DNA of 64,000 nt from Salinibacter sp. 10B (lineage in GTDB: Bacteria > Bacteroidota > Rhodothermia > Rhodothermales > Salinibacteraceae), in NCBI RefSeq assembly GCF_002954405.1, contig NZ_MQWC01000004.1, forward strand, positions 862,670 to 926,669, given 5' to 3'. Every line of letters begins with the position of its first letter. The first letter of the stretch is position 1. Below are positions 47,282 through 55,983 of this stretch, in pieces. The position numbers and the translations under genes are program-made. Under the pieces are notes generated by a model, which worked only from the letters and a program-made list of their open reading frames with translations, was not told where the DNA came from and ran no database searches.

Positions 47282-48082
47282 CTACAGGGCTGCAACCGAG
47301 CCCCCATCCACTCGGTAGTTCGAACCGGTGACGAAGGACGCGTGCTCCGACGCCAGAAACACCACGAGGCGCCCCACCTCTTCGATGGTGCCCGGCCGCC
47401 CAAGCTCAATGTGGGGCCGCTCCTCCTCCAGAAACTGACGGACGACCGTGTCCACAGAAACCCCCTGCTCGTCAGCCATCTGCGTCATCATGTCGTTGAC
47501 CAGCGGGGTTTCGATAAACGCCGGACTCACGGTGTTCACGAGAATCCCGTCGTCGGCGACTTCTTTCGAGAGCGCCTTGCCAAAGTTGTTGAGGGCCCCC
47601 TTTGAGGCGCTGTAGGCCATCATGTCGGGATAGGGCTGCTCGCCATTCTCCGACGAAATGTTGATAATGCGCCCCCACTTCTCTTCGCGCATGTACGGCA
47701 CCACCATACGGGTGAGTGTAACCACGGCGAAAAGGTTCAACTCAAAGAGCTCGCGCCACTCTTGCGTGGTGTTGTCGTCGAGCCCACCGGGCGCTCCCAC
47801 GGTACCGGCGTTGTTGACGAGAATATCAATATGGCCGAAGGTCTCAATCGTCTCGTCGACGAGCCGGCCAATGTCTTCGTCGTCGGTCAGGTCGGCCACG
47901 ACGGGAAGCACTTCGACGTCGTGCTGCCGCAGCTCCTCCGCAGCGGCGTCTAGTTCCTCTTCGTGCCGCGCGCAGATGCTCACCGCACAGCCTTCCTCGG
48001 CCAGCGCTTCGGCACACCCGTAGCCAATGCCTTTGCTGCCGCCGGTTACAAGTGCCACTCGATCGTCAAGAGCGAAATCCAT
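47282..48082 (-). CDS. short-chain dehydrogenase (3-oxoacyl-ACP reductase-like)
   Basis: A 266-residue classical SDR. The motif VTGGSKGIG is at residues 12-20, followed by an NNAG motif (LVNNAGTVGAP), catalytic Ser in NISSENGEQ, YxxxK in YSASKGA, and the late PAFIETPLV and SFVTGSNYRVDGGS. It resembles FabG-like and beta-keto reductase SDRs; the substrate is not determined. It is upstream-adjacent to nothing obvious in fatty-acid synthesis. ATG 48082 gives MDFALDDRVALVTGG, the usual start. Confidence 0.9.
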   Translation of the reverse strand: MDFALDDRVALVTGGSKGIGYGCAEALAEEGCAVSICARHEEELDAAAEELRQHDVEVLPVVADLTDDEDIGRLVDETIETFGHIDILVNNAGTVGAPGGLDDNTTQEWRELFELNLFAVVTLTRMVVPYMREEKWGRIINISSENGEQPYPDMMAYSASKGALNNFGKALSKEVADDGILVNTVSPAFIETPLVNDMMTQMADEQGVSVDTVVRQFLEEERPHIELGRPGTIEEVGRLVVFLASEHASFVTGSNYRVDGGSVAAL

Positions 48083-48246
48083 ACTGATTCGATTGCGTGA
48101 TTGTGGAGTCGTGCAGCCCTCATTTTCCTTCAAGGGCGCGTACATGAGGCATCGGCTGTGGACGTGCCGTCCATTCTCGAATAATGCCGGACGAGCACCC
48201 GGGCGAGTCGTCAGTTGACCGAACGGATCAAGCGTACGCCCCCAGG

Positions 48247-49107
48247 CTACTCGTGCTCAGAGGTGCCGGCTTCCCCTACCATTCGAACAGGAAAGGGATC
48301 GGTCTCCGCTCCCGTGTAAAGCGTTCGGTGCGGAAACGGAATTTCGATGTTGTGCTCATCAAAGGCCTCCTTGATCTCCATTGGGATGCTGTTGCGCACC
48401 TCCAAAAAGTTGTCCGTCTGTGCCCAGACAGAAAACTGATGGTTAATGGACGACTCGCCATACCCCTGGAAAATGATCAGAGGGGTCGGTTCCTCCAGAC
48501 ACAACGGATTACGGTCGGCCACCTCCATGAGTACATCCCGCACCTTGCGTAGGTCTTCTTTGTACGCTACCCCGACCTGGAGATCCACCCGCCGAATGGG
48601 AAAGCGCCGCAGGTTCGTCACCTCCGATTTGATCATCGTCTCATTTGGAATGCGGACAAAGAGGTTATCAAAGGTGCGAAGCTTGACGGAGAGGAGGTCC
48701 ACGGACAGCACCTCGCCGGTGGTGCCGTTCACCCGAATGACATCGCCGACAGAAAAAGGGCGTTCTCCGAGAAGAAACAGCCCGCTGATGACGTTGGACG
48801 CGGAGGTCTGAGACGCGAAGCCAAGGGCGACCGTCAAGATTCCGGCGGCCCCGAGCAGCACGCTGAGGTCAAACCCAAGCTCCATGAGCGCGGAGGCGAT
48901 GAACAACCCGGCGATACTGTAGAAGGTGAGCCGGCGGAGGATCATCGTTCGCTGTGCATCGTCGCCCCCAAAGGTACGTGCCAGTGCGTTTCCGGCCACG
49001 CGCCCCAGTACGAGCCCAATCGTGATTTTGACGGCGGCCCGCAGGAGGTTCGCAGCCTGCGGGCCAGTGACATATTCGACGGCAAGGGTCCACCACTGCT
49101 CAATCAT
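48247..49107 (-). CDS. MscS-family mechanosensitive channel
   Basis: A 286-residue small-conductance mechanosensitive channel. Three membrane segments lie about 15-35, 60-80 and 85-115. TM3/pore region is VLLGAAGILTVALGFASQTSASNVISGLFLL, and the beta domain GDVIRVNGTTGEVLSVDLLSVKLRTFDNLFVRIPNETM is the MscS hallmark. A C-terminal alpha/beta domain (about 175-270) follows. It releases osmolytes on hypo-osmotic shock, important in a halophile. It lies downstream of the kinase gene on the same strand (123 bases apart). Confidence 0.93.
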   Translation of the reverse strand: MIEQWWTLAVEYVTGPQAANLLRAAVKITIGLVLGRVAGNALARTFGGDDAQRTMILRRLTFYSIAGLFIASALMELGFDLSVLLGAAGILTVALGFASQTSASNVISGLFLLGERPFSVGDVIRVNGTTGEVLSVDLLSVKLRTFDNLFVRIPNETMIKSEVTNLRRFPIRRVDLQVGVAYKEDLRKVRDVLMEVADRNPLCLEEPTPLIIFQGYGESSINHQFSVWAQTDNFLEVRNSIPMEIKEAFDEHNIEIPFPHRTLYTGAETDPFPVRMVGEAGTSEHE

Positions 49108-49230
49108 CGGTCTGGGTCGTGCTTATCGTTTGGGGATGTGGCCCCCGATGCTTCCAATCTTGACGTCCCCCCCGACGGCGTGGACGATTGAAAGCGTGGA
49201 GGCAATGGAGACTTTTCCGCTCGGCCTCTG

Positions 49231-51057
49231 CTAGCCCCGCTGCCACCATTCGGCATCGTCGGCAGAGGCTGGTTCGGGAATGGGCTTAGACTCAGAGGAC
49301 TCTGAGGGGCGTGGAGCCGGCGTCGGTGGGCCCTCGTTTTGCTCCGGTAGGGAGGCAAGACGAACAAGGTAGAGCAGGTAGTGTCCGAAGGAAAGCTCGG
49401 GCATGTCGTCGAGCCGATCCTGGACGCGCTCCCGTTCAGCCATCTGTACCTGGATCTTTTCCTTCGTCCGAGAAATGGTCTCGTCCACGTCCTCCACGCG
49501 GTGATCGATGTAGCGCCGCAGGCGTCGTTCTTCGGCGGGCGAAAGCTTCTCCGGCACCTCCTCCTCATACTTTCGCACGAGGGCCGCGCGCCACATGTTG
49601 ATCCGGGCGCGCGCCTCATCACTGATGCGGCGCACCTTCTCCACGGCCTCCGGCGTTGCTTCGTAGGCCGTGCGCACGTTGGCCGCCTTTAAGCGCACCA
49701 CGTGCTTGTGGATAATGCCCTCTACCTCCCGCACCTCTCCAATGAAGTGATGCTTGAGATGATCGCGCAAGACCTCGTCCTGAACCTCGGCCAGCCGCTC
49801 GGCCCGACGTTCGTCAATCGAATCGAGCAGTTCCGTCCGCTTCTCCTCCAGACTCTCCACCTCTCGTTCCAGCCCATGAATGGCCTCGGTAAAGCGGGCC
49901 GCCTCCTGCTCTAGCCGCCGACGTCGGCGTACGAGGGAGAGTCGCCGGTATCGTCGTCCGGTCCACACTGCGCCCACGACGCCCCCGCCCCCCACCAGGG
50001 CTCCGGCCACGAGCAGCGCTCCGGCCGTTGCCAGTCCCGCAGCAAGGAGCCCCCCTCCCAGAACGACGGGCAAAAAGAACCGCGCAAACGGCCGCCGTGC
50101 CTCGTTCCGGCGGTTCTGCTGTCGACGAGCACGCGAGACCGACACCTCCGCCGGGTCGAGCCGCCCCGCCCGCACGTCGGCCAACGGGGGCACGTCGGCA
50201 AGCTCCACGTAGCACGCCGTCCGCAACGCTTCCACAAGATCCGCGACTTCTTCGATCGCTGCCAGCTCGTCAAAGAGCGGGGACGCATCCGGATCATAAA
50301 AGTCTGCATCGCGGAAGAGGACATTCTCTCCGTTGTCGTACCGTTCCCATAGGCTGGGACGCACCGCAGTGGCACGGAGGGCCGTGTAAAGAACGAGCCC
50401 GGGAAATCGGTCGAGGGAGGGACCAAAATCAGCGTCGGTGCGGTCGGGGTGTTGGTAGTTTCGGTGGCCGACCTCCGCACTCTTCCACCCCTCCAGCGCC
50501 GGAACGTACATGGTGTCGTAGTCGACGAGGCGAAGCTGAAGGGCATCGTCTTCATTCTGAACGAGAATATTGCCGTGTTGGAGATCCCCGTGGGCAATCT
50601 CCTGTTCCTCTAGATTCGCCATCACGTCGGCCCACGTCTCCGCGAGACGGGCCAACGTGTCGGGCGCATCGAGGTGATTCTCGACGAAACGGTTGAGCAC
50701 CGTTCCGTCCACCCACTCCATCTTCAACAGCGGATAGTCTGCTCCGTCTACTCGAATGCCTTCCGGCTGGTAATCAAATCCCACGAGAGCATCAAGGGCC
50801 TCCTCATCCAGGTGTGCCGACACCGCCTCGTATCGGGTCTGCTGCTGGGGCCGCGCCTTCAAGAAGCACTTGGCTGCGTACGTCTTCCCAGGCTCGGTCG
50901 TCATCGGAAAGACAGCAGCAAATGCCCCGGTGATGGGTTGCGGCAATCCGAGGACGTTGGTCCGCGGCGTCGCGGCCTGAAGCTCCGGGTCCCGGAAGGC
51001 CGAGCCGGGCATTTGCACGGCCTCCTGGTAGTCGCTCGGGGTGGGATAGTCCGGCAT
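49231..51057 (-). CDS. membrane-linked protein kinase-like protein
   Basis: A 608-residue protein. The N-terminal kinase-like domain (about 30-270) keeps a candidate ATP Lys (TYAAKCF, K63), the catalytic loop HGDLQHGN (156-163, the HGD variant seen in lipopolysaccharide-kinase and aminoglycoside-type kinases) and a DYD (179-181) in place of DFG. Two hydrophobic segments follow (about 325-368), then a long charged coiled coil (about 375-565) and a Pro/Glu-rich tail. It probably sits in the membrane with the kinase part in the cytoplasm. A PPM phosphatase gene lies immediately upstream, suggesting a paired phospho-switch. Confidence 0.78.
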   Translation of the reverse strand: MPDYPTPSDYQEAVQMPGSAFRDPELQAATPRTNVLGLPQPITGAFAAVFPMTTEPGKTYAAKCFLKARPQQQTRYEAVSAHLDEEALDALVGFDYQPEGIRVDGADYPLLKMEWVDGTVLNRFVENHLDAPDTLARLAETWADVMANLEEQEIAHGDLQHGNILVQNEDDALQLRLVDYDTMYVPALEGWKSAEVGHRNYQHPDRTDADFGPSLDRFPGLVLYTALRATAVRPSLWERYDNGENVLFRDADFYDPDASPLFDELAAIEEVADLVEALRTACYVELADVPPLADVRAGRLDPAEVSVSRARRQQNRRNEARRPFARFFLPVVLGGGLLAAGLATAGALLVAGALVGGGGVVGAVWTGRRYRRLSLVRRRRRLEQEAARFTEAIHGLEREVESLEEKRTELLDSIDERRAERLAEVQDEVLRDHLKHHFIGEVREVEGIIHKHVVRLKAANVRTAYEATPEAVEKVRRISDEARARINMWRAALVRKYEEEVPEKLSPAEERRLRRYIDHRVEDVDETISRTKEKIQVQMAERERVQDRLDDMPELSFGHYLLYLVRLASLPEQNEGPPTPAPRPSESSESKPIPEPASADDAEWWQRG

Positions 51058-51126
51058 GATCGCGTCGAGAGCGCTTCAAGATTGGATGCACGATTCGGCC
51101 CAGAAGAGCGTGGGGATGATGGTCTT

Positions 51127-51882
51127 CTATTCAGGGGAAGGGCCGTTCTTTTTGGGTGAAGAGGGTAGGTCCAGCACAAGGAGTGTGGAATCGTCGTTGC
51201 GCAACGTGCCCCGCTCTCGAGCTGCCGCAACACAGTCCCGAAAGGTGTCCGAATCCCACTGTACCATCTCGGCAATCGATTTTCCCGACGCCCGACGCCG
51301 CAAGAGCCACGCCGCTACGGCGTCCGTCGCCAGGAAGAGCGCGCCGCCCGCCGTCCAGGAGCCGGACGCCGTACGAGGCGACGGCATAGACGCACCTTGC
51401 TGGCTCGAAAGCAGTGCTGGACGATTGGTGAAGGCCTCCGGATGGTCCAAGGGCCAAGTCTGGCGCACCTGCTCCCCGTGTACGTGAAACAGACAGCAGT
51501 CCCCCACCGACACGGCCCGCCACGTCCCATCCGAATGTACCGACACACCCAGTAAAGTCGCGTACGCGCCCTCCGCTGCCTTTGCTGTCACGTACCACGG
51601 ACGTTCGTCCTCCCTCTCTCCGATGGACGTCTGCCACTGGCGTTGGCCCTCCGCAACCACAGCGGGGAAATCCTCTGCCCGAGTCGCATTCGTGTCCACG
51701 AGAATGTCGACGAGCGTTTTCGCCCACTGTCGAGCAAAGACCGACTCCGTTGCCCCGTCGGCCACGGCGGCACAGACCGGCCACTCGTCAACCTGAAGGG
51801 TAACCGCATCCTCGTAGTCACCCGCCTCTCCTCCTGCACGGGGCACCGCGTGGATGCGATGAACAGTCGAGGGCTCCGACAT
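51127..51882 (-). CDS. PP2C (PPM)-type protein phosphatase
   Basis: A 251-residue protein phosphatase with a PPM-like fold. Metal-site elements are seen as DYEDAVTL (near residue 22), AVADGATES (about 38-46) and GTWRAVSVGDCCLFHVHGE (about 120-138); the final DDSTLLVLDL matches the D-x-x-x-x-x-V/L C-terminal motif. It is compact, as in free-standing bacterial PPMs. It is upstream of the kinase-like gene with a 69-base gap on the same strand. Such pairs occur in T6SS, TerY-P and other signalling loci, but no von Willebrand or FHA partner is seen here. Confidence 0.82.
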   Translation of the reverse strand: MSEPSTVHRIHAVPRAGGEAGDYEDAVTLQVDEWPVCAAVADGATESVFARQWAKTLVDILVDTNATRAEDFPAVVAEGQRQWQTSIGEREDERPWYVTAKAAEGAYATLLGVSVHSDGTWRAVSVGDCCLFHVHGEQVRQTWPLDHPEAFTNRPALLSSQQGASMPSPRTASGSWTAGGALFLATDAVAAWLLRRRASGKSIAEMVQWDSDTFRDCVAAARERGTLRNDDSTLLVLDLPSSPKKNGPSPE

Positions 51883-52038
51883 AGCCGGAAGGGTGCTGTA
51901 TGAACCTTAAAAACTGCATACTGAGCCACGATCCGGAGGACGCCTCCGCCCCCCTTGTCCCATGCGCCCAAACAGCGCCTCACAACCGCGAGTACACCAG
52001 CAGGGGAACGCTCCCGCCCCCCGATCACACAATTCCGT

Positions 52039-53019
52039 CTACCGGTTCACCGAGCTCATGTCTGGATAGCGATCGCCCGCCGCCACGCCTTCGGGGGCAA
52101 TCTCATCAAGCCGGTCGAGTTCATTGTCCGTTAGGCTCACGTTGAGGGCCCCAATGTTCTCGTCCAGATGCTCCGGATTCGTCGTTCCAGGAATCGGGAC
52201 CACGTCCTCGCCCTGATGCAGCACCCAGGCCAGGGCCAGTTGAGCTGGCGTCACCGTTTTCTCTTCGGCCAGTCGCTTCACCTCCTCGACCAGGTTCAAG
52301 TTCTTCTGGAAGTTCTCCCCCTGGAATCGAGGATTGTGGCGACGCCAATCGTCCTCGGGTAGGTCGTCGGGAGACTGAAACCGGCCCGTGAGGAAGCCGC
52401 GCCCGAGCGGACTGTACGGCACGAGGCTGATCCCAAGGTCGCGACACGTGTCAAAAATCTCGCCTTCCACCTGCCGGGTCCACAGGGAGTACTCCGTTTG
52501 GAGGGCCGTGATGGAATGCTCCTCATTGGCGCGGCGAATCGTGTCGGCCGCGGCCTCCGAAAGTCCAAGGAAACGGACTTTCCCTGCCTCCACGAGTCGG
52601 CCCATCGCTCCCACCGTGTGTTCGATGGGGACCTCCGGGTCCACGCGATGCAGGTAATAAAGGTCAATGTGATCGGTGTCGAGGCGCTGAAGAGACCGGT
52701 TGCAGGCCTTCTTGACATAGCTCGGCCGCCCATTGAGGCCATGATGATTGCCATTCTCGTCGCGCACAATGCCGAACTTCGTGGCAATCGTCACCTCGTG
52801 GCGGTGTGGGCCAAGGACACGCCCCACGAGCTTCTCGTTCGTAAACGGGCCGTACATATCGGCGGTGTCGAAGAACGTGATGCCGCGGTCGATGGCCCGC
52901 TGAAGCGTCTTGATGGCCCGGTTTTCGTCCGGCGTGCCATAAAACTCGGACATGCCCATGCAGCCGAGCCCAAGAGCCGAAACGGTGAGATCGCTCTCTC
53001 CAAGGGTGCGCAGTTTCAC
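52039..53019 (-). CDS. aldo/keto reductase
   Basis: A 326-residue oxidoreductase like AKR13/YakC-type enzymes: it opens [25 protein letters not shown]. Catalytic residues are Asp and Tyr in [11 protein letters not shown], Lys in VTIATKFGI and His in [10 protein letters not shown]; the cofactor loop is [19 protein letters not shown]. It is a complete gene and distinct from the one at 5279-6280. Its promoter side abuts the left end of the IS256-family element, about 170 bases away. The substrate is unknown. Confidence 0.92.
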   Translation of the reverse strand: MKLRTLGESDLTVSALGLGCMGMSEFYGTPDENRAIKTLQRAIDRGITFFDTADMYGPFTNEKLVGRVLGPHRHEVTIATKFGIVRDENGNHHGLNGRPSYVKKACNRSLQRLDTDHIDLYYLHRVDPEVPIEHTVGAMGRLVEAGKVRFLGLSEAAADTIRRANEEHSITALQTEYSLWTRQVEGEIFDTCRDLGISLVPYSPLGRGFLTGRFQSPDDLPEDDWRRHNPRFQGENFQKNLNLVEEVKRLAEEKTVTPAQLALAWVLHQGEDVVPIPGTTNPEHLDENIGALNVSLTDNELDRLDEIAPEGVAAGDRYPDMSSVNR

Positions 53020-53190
53020 AGGGTGGAGTGGGTGTGGATGAACAAACTCATGATAAAGTAGAGGGATTTCCTAACGTCCGTCGCGGTCCGCTGTTGCGGC
53101 ATGTGGAATTCGAAGCTGGAAAGGTCTCCGTGGGGCTTTTCATGATGTCGGCCTACGGTACCCTACAGCTCAGGAGGTCGGGATACTCGG

Positions 53191-54545
53191 GGATCAAGTC
53201 CCGATCATTGTGTAATTGGCGTTCTGTCAGGATGCAAGGTTAAACCGCCACAGGGACGGTCTCAGTAGTCTCTTCAGCCTTCGGATCTTGGGTCTGGTGT
53301 AGCTCCCTCCACTCGAAGAACGCGTCCATGGTCAGGTACCGCCGACCCGTCGACCACTCTTCGTGAGTTTCAGCACATAATGCGCCAACGAGCCTCTCGA
53401 CAGAGTCGATATTCGGAAAGATTCGGATGACCTTTTCCCGCCTGCGGATCTCCTCGATAAAGCGCTCCAGCATGTTCGTTGTCCGAAGACGGCGTCGATA
53501 CTTTCCGGGTAGGGCCAGCACCGCAGTGGCGTCGAAGAGGCCGCTCGTAAGCACCTCAAGCGCAGCCGGCGCTTTCTCCTCGATCTCTCCGGAGACTTCC
53601 TCAAACCGTCGCTGCATGTCGCTTTGGGAAGAGGCCTCCAGAAGCTGGTCCAGGATCTGGTGCATTCGATCCCGGTAGTCGGAAGGCGTCTGGTCAATCA
53701 CGTTCCTCCGGAAGTGCGCCTGGCACCGCTGCCAGATAAGACCAGGGAAGGCTTCGCGGAGCGCTTGGACAAGTCCCTCGTGGGCGTCGCTAGTGGCGAC
53801 CTCAACGCCGGAGAGGCCTCGGCGCTTGAGCTGCCCAATGAACCGGGACCATCCCTCGTTTGTCTCTCCGAAGGCCGTCTCAAGGCCGAGAATCTCCCGC
53901 TGACCCGCCTCGTTGATGCCTACCGCCAGCATTACGGTCGTTGATCGTGGCCATCTAGATGGCCTGGCTCCTCGACGCCGAACCTTCAGGTGCATTGCGT
54001 CCAGCACCAGAAACGGGTAGCTCTGCTCCTCCAGAGAGCGAGACGACCAGGCCTCGACCTGCTCGTCTAGCTCGCCGGTGAGCCGAGAAACTGTCGACTT
54101 ACTGAACTCTCGCCCGCAAAGCTCGGTGGTGATCTCCTTCACGCGGCGAGTGGAGACGCCCTGCACGACCATCTGCATCAGAGCCAGAACCAGGGCCTTC
54201 TCCGAACGCTGATATCGCTGGAAAAGCGCCGTCTGAAACTCCCCTTCTCGGTCTCGGGGCACCTCCAACTCAATCCTGCCGACACGCGTCGTCAGCTGGC
54301 GCTGGTAGCTTCCGTTGCGGTAGCCCTGCCGATCGTTGGTCCGTTCTTCGGGGCCAGCACCAAGGTGATCAGTCATCTCGGCTTGGAGAATCTGGTTCAG
54401 GATCGGCTCCAACAAGGCGGCCATGCCTCGGTCCCCGTGGAGCAACTCTTGGATCTTCTCGTCATCGATCGTAATCTCAAAGGTGGCCATCGTCAGTAGG
54501 TCAGGGTTGGTTCGTTTGGTCGCGTTTTCAAACCTGACAGAACGC
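53191..54545 (-). mobile_element. IS256-family element, left part
   Basis: The left end begins about 53191 with a terminal repeat starting GGATCAAGTCCC and containing ATTGTGTAATTG and GCGTTCTGTCAGG. The matching right terminal repeat is split: its inner part (CCTGACAGAACGC) ends near 54545 and its outer part (CAATTACACAAG ... GGGACT) lies at 55855-55882, after the inserted IS110 element. No target-site duplication could be confirmed. Confidence 0.8.
53240..54490 (-). CDS. IS256-family (Mutator-type) transposase
   Basis: A 416-residue DDE transposase. It starts MATFEITIDDEKIQELLHG and has the zinc/DNA-binding N-terminal part (GRIELEVPRDREGEF), the first Asp in FLVLDAMHLKVRR, the second in VATSDAHEGL and the Glu in NMLERFIEEIRRREKVIRIFPN. 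The W-Q-R-C-Q-A-H-F-R-R-N motif is typical of the family. The gene is complete and could be active, but the element's right terminal repeat is interrupted, so transposition of this copy in its original form is unlikely. Confidence 0.95.
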   Translation of the reverse strand: MATFEITIDDEKIQELLHGDRGMAALLEPILNQILQAEMTDHLGAGPEERTNDRQGYRNGSYQRQLTTRVGRIELEVPRDREGEFQTALFQRYQRSEKALVLALMQMVVQGVSTRRVKEITTELCGREFSKSTVSRLTGELDEQVEAWSSRSLEEQSYPFLVLDAMHLKVRRRGARPSRWPRSTTVMLAVGINEAGQREILGLETAFGETNEGWSRFIGQLKRRGLSGVEVATSDAHEGLVQALREAFPGLIWQRCQAHFRRNVIDQTPSDYRDRMHQILDQLLEASSQSDMQRRFEEVSGEIEEKAPAALEVLTSGLFDATAVLALPGKYRRRLRTTNMLERFIEEIRRREKVIRIFPNIDSVERLVGALCAETHEEWSTGRRYLTMDAFFEWRELHQTQDPKAEETTETVPVAV

Positions 54546-54779
54546 GATGGCTAATATGTTTGGTGTAGTTTGAAATTGATGGTTTATAACTTGCTCCGAG
54601 GACGCTCGGAGCTGGAGGGCAGGGCCACCTGTGCGATGGTTCCGGCCTGGGAATTTTCCCATGAGCCCGAGAAAAAGAGCAGTCCCTGCCCTCTCTTCAT
54701 TGCGTTCGAATCCGAACAGCATCTGAGCGCCTGCGATGCTCTCATCGTCGAGCCTGCATTCATTAGTCTGGATCTCGCA
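54546..54779 (+). ncRNA. candidate bridge RNA region of IS110 element
   Basis: The 234-base region upstream of the IS110 transposase is structured: an 8-bp hairpin (54593-54612), a 10-bp long-range stem GAGGGCAGGG/CCCTGCCCTC (54615-54624 with 54684-54693), and a GCATC/GATGC stem from about 54720. GCGATGG (54633-54639) repeats the element's own left end plus core (54544-54550). GCGTTC (54702-54707) is complementary to the left target flank GAACGC. These fit donor- and target-guide roles in IS110-group bridge RNAs, but they are short matches and the RNA limits are not known. Confidence 0.4.
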
Positions 54780-55817
54780 ATGACCGCTCCTGATCGTTCG
54801 AGTTCGTCTGATTCCGTTCCTCCGACGGCACATCACGTGGGCATTGACGTGAGCAAGGCGTCCCTTGAAATCGCCCTGATTGGATCTGAGGAGGACGTCT
54901 TTGCTTCCAAAACTGTGTCGAACACCAAAGACGGATTCGATGAGTTCCTCAGCTGGATCGAGACACAGGCCGATGTCCGGCTGGAGGAAAGTCCGGAGCA
55001 GATTCACGTCTGCCTCGAAGCCTCCGGCGACTACCAGCGCCCGGCTGCACGCTTTTTGTACGAGCGCGGGTTGACCGTCTCGATCGTCAACCCACTACGC
55101 ACAAGCGCCTACGCTGAGAGCCAGCTCAACCGGTCGAAAACCGACAAGGTGGACGCTCGTCTCCTCGCGCGCTTTTGCCAGCGTGAGGAACCAAGTCTAT
55201 GGGAACCAACACCTTCGGAGCAAAAAAGCTTGAAGGAGATGACCCGCGGTCTTGAGCAACTCAAAAAAGAGCACGACCGTCTGAAAAACCAGATCCGCCA
55301 GTCGGAAAACCCGACGGTTACCGGCTCGCTTGAGTCGGTGCTCGAAAGCATAAACGAGCAGATCGACCGGCTTGAAGATCAGATCGACGAGCACGTCGAG
55401 AGCACCGATACCCTCGCCCGCAACCGAGACTTGCTGGAAACGATCCCGGGGGTTGGATCGACAACCGCTGCGCTCGTGCTTGCGGAGCTCGGGGATCACG
55501 AGCGCTTTGAGTGCGCCCGCCAGGCGGCTGCATATGCCGGCCTGACGCCCTCGCATCACGAATCGGGCAGCTCGGTTCATCGAAAACCTCGGCTTTCAAA
55601 AGTTGGGAGTTCTCGGCTCCGAAGAGCACTGTACTTCCCAGCAATTGCAGCCCTTCGGTGCAACGCCGCCGTCGAAGCGCTCGGAGACCGGCTCGCCGAG
55701 CGGGGGAAAGAAAAGATGGTGATCATCGGTGCTGCGATGCGGAAGCTCCTCCACATTTGCTACGGCGTGCTGAAGAACCAGTCCTCGTTCGACCCGTCGC
55801 TTCACCCTGGAACTTGA
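54780..55817 (+). CDS. IS110-family transposase (DEDD recombinase)
   Basis: A 345-residue transposase. The N-terminal RuvC-like DEDD domain has HHVGIDVSKASLEIAL (first Asp), VCLEASGDYQ (Glu) and KTDKVDARLLARFC (last two Asp). A coiled coil follows (about 140-215). The C-terminal Transposase_20 domain contains IPGVGSTTAALVLAELGD and AAAYAGLTPSHHESG, with the candidate nucleophile Ser. ATG 54780 is chosen because the frame upstream lies in the structured non-coding leader. It appears complete. Confidence 0.92.
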   Translation: MTAPDRSSSSDSVPPTAHHVGIDVSKASLEIALIGSEEDVFASKTVSNTKDGFDEFLSWIETQADVRLEESPEQIHVCLEASGDYQRPAARFLYERGLTVSIVNPLRTSAYAESQLNRSKTDKVDARLLARFCQREEPSLWEPTPSEQKSLKEMTRGLEQLKKEHDRLKNQIRQSENPTVTGSLESVLESINEQIDRLEDQIDEHVESTDTLARNRDLLETIPGVGSTTAALVLAELGDHERFECARQAAAYAGLTPSHHESGSSVHRKPRLSKVGSSRLRRALYFPAIAALRCNAAVEALGDRLAERGKEKMVIIGAAMRKLLHICYGVLKNQSSFDPSLHPGT

Positions 55818-55854
55818 CGTTTAGCAACACAGCATCTTTTTCTATCTGCCTGCT

Positions 55855-55882
55855 CAATTACACAAGATTAGGGACTCAACCC
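55855..55882 (-). mobile_element. outer fragment of IS256 right terminal repeat
   Basis: Read on the minus strand it is GGGTTGAGTCCCT followed by AATCTTGTGTAATTG. It matches the IS256 left repeat (53191-53218) at 20 of 28 positions, including all of TTGTGTAATTG and AGTCCC. It completes the right end displaced by the IS110 insertion. Confidence 0.75.
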
Positions 55883-55983
55883 CTCCCGAACAATCGTATA
55901 CTTTTCTCAAATCAGAAGGAGAAGCAGCAGCGATGTAAGAAGTAAAAGAGAGGGGTTTCTAAAAAACCTAATCGGAACCACCC

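Larger units (their letters stand above)
54546..55854 (+). mobile_element. IS110-family element inside IS256 repeat
   Basis: About 1.31 kb. The junctions are GAACGC|GATGG on the left and CCTGC|TCAATTA on the right, so a GC dinucleotide may be present at both ends, as expected for an IS110 core. There are no long terminal repeats, in line with IS110 elements. The transposase gene is on the plus strand and has a 234-base non-coding leader. Confidence 0.75.

Noticed and set aside
53181-55892. Target-site duplication flanking the IS256 element
   Set aside because: Sequences next to the two outer ends do not match over 8-9 bases, so no duplication is claimed.
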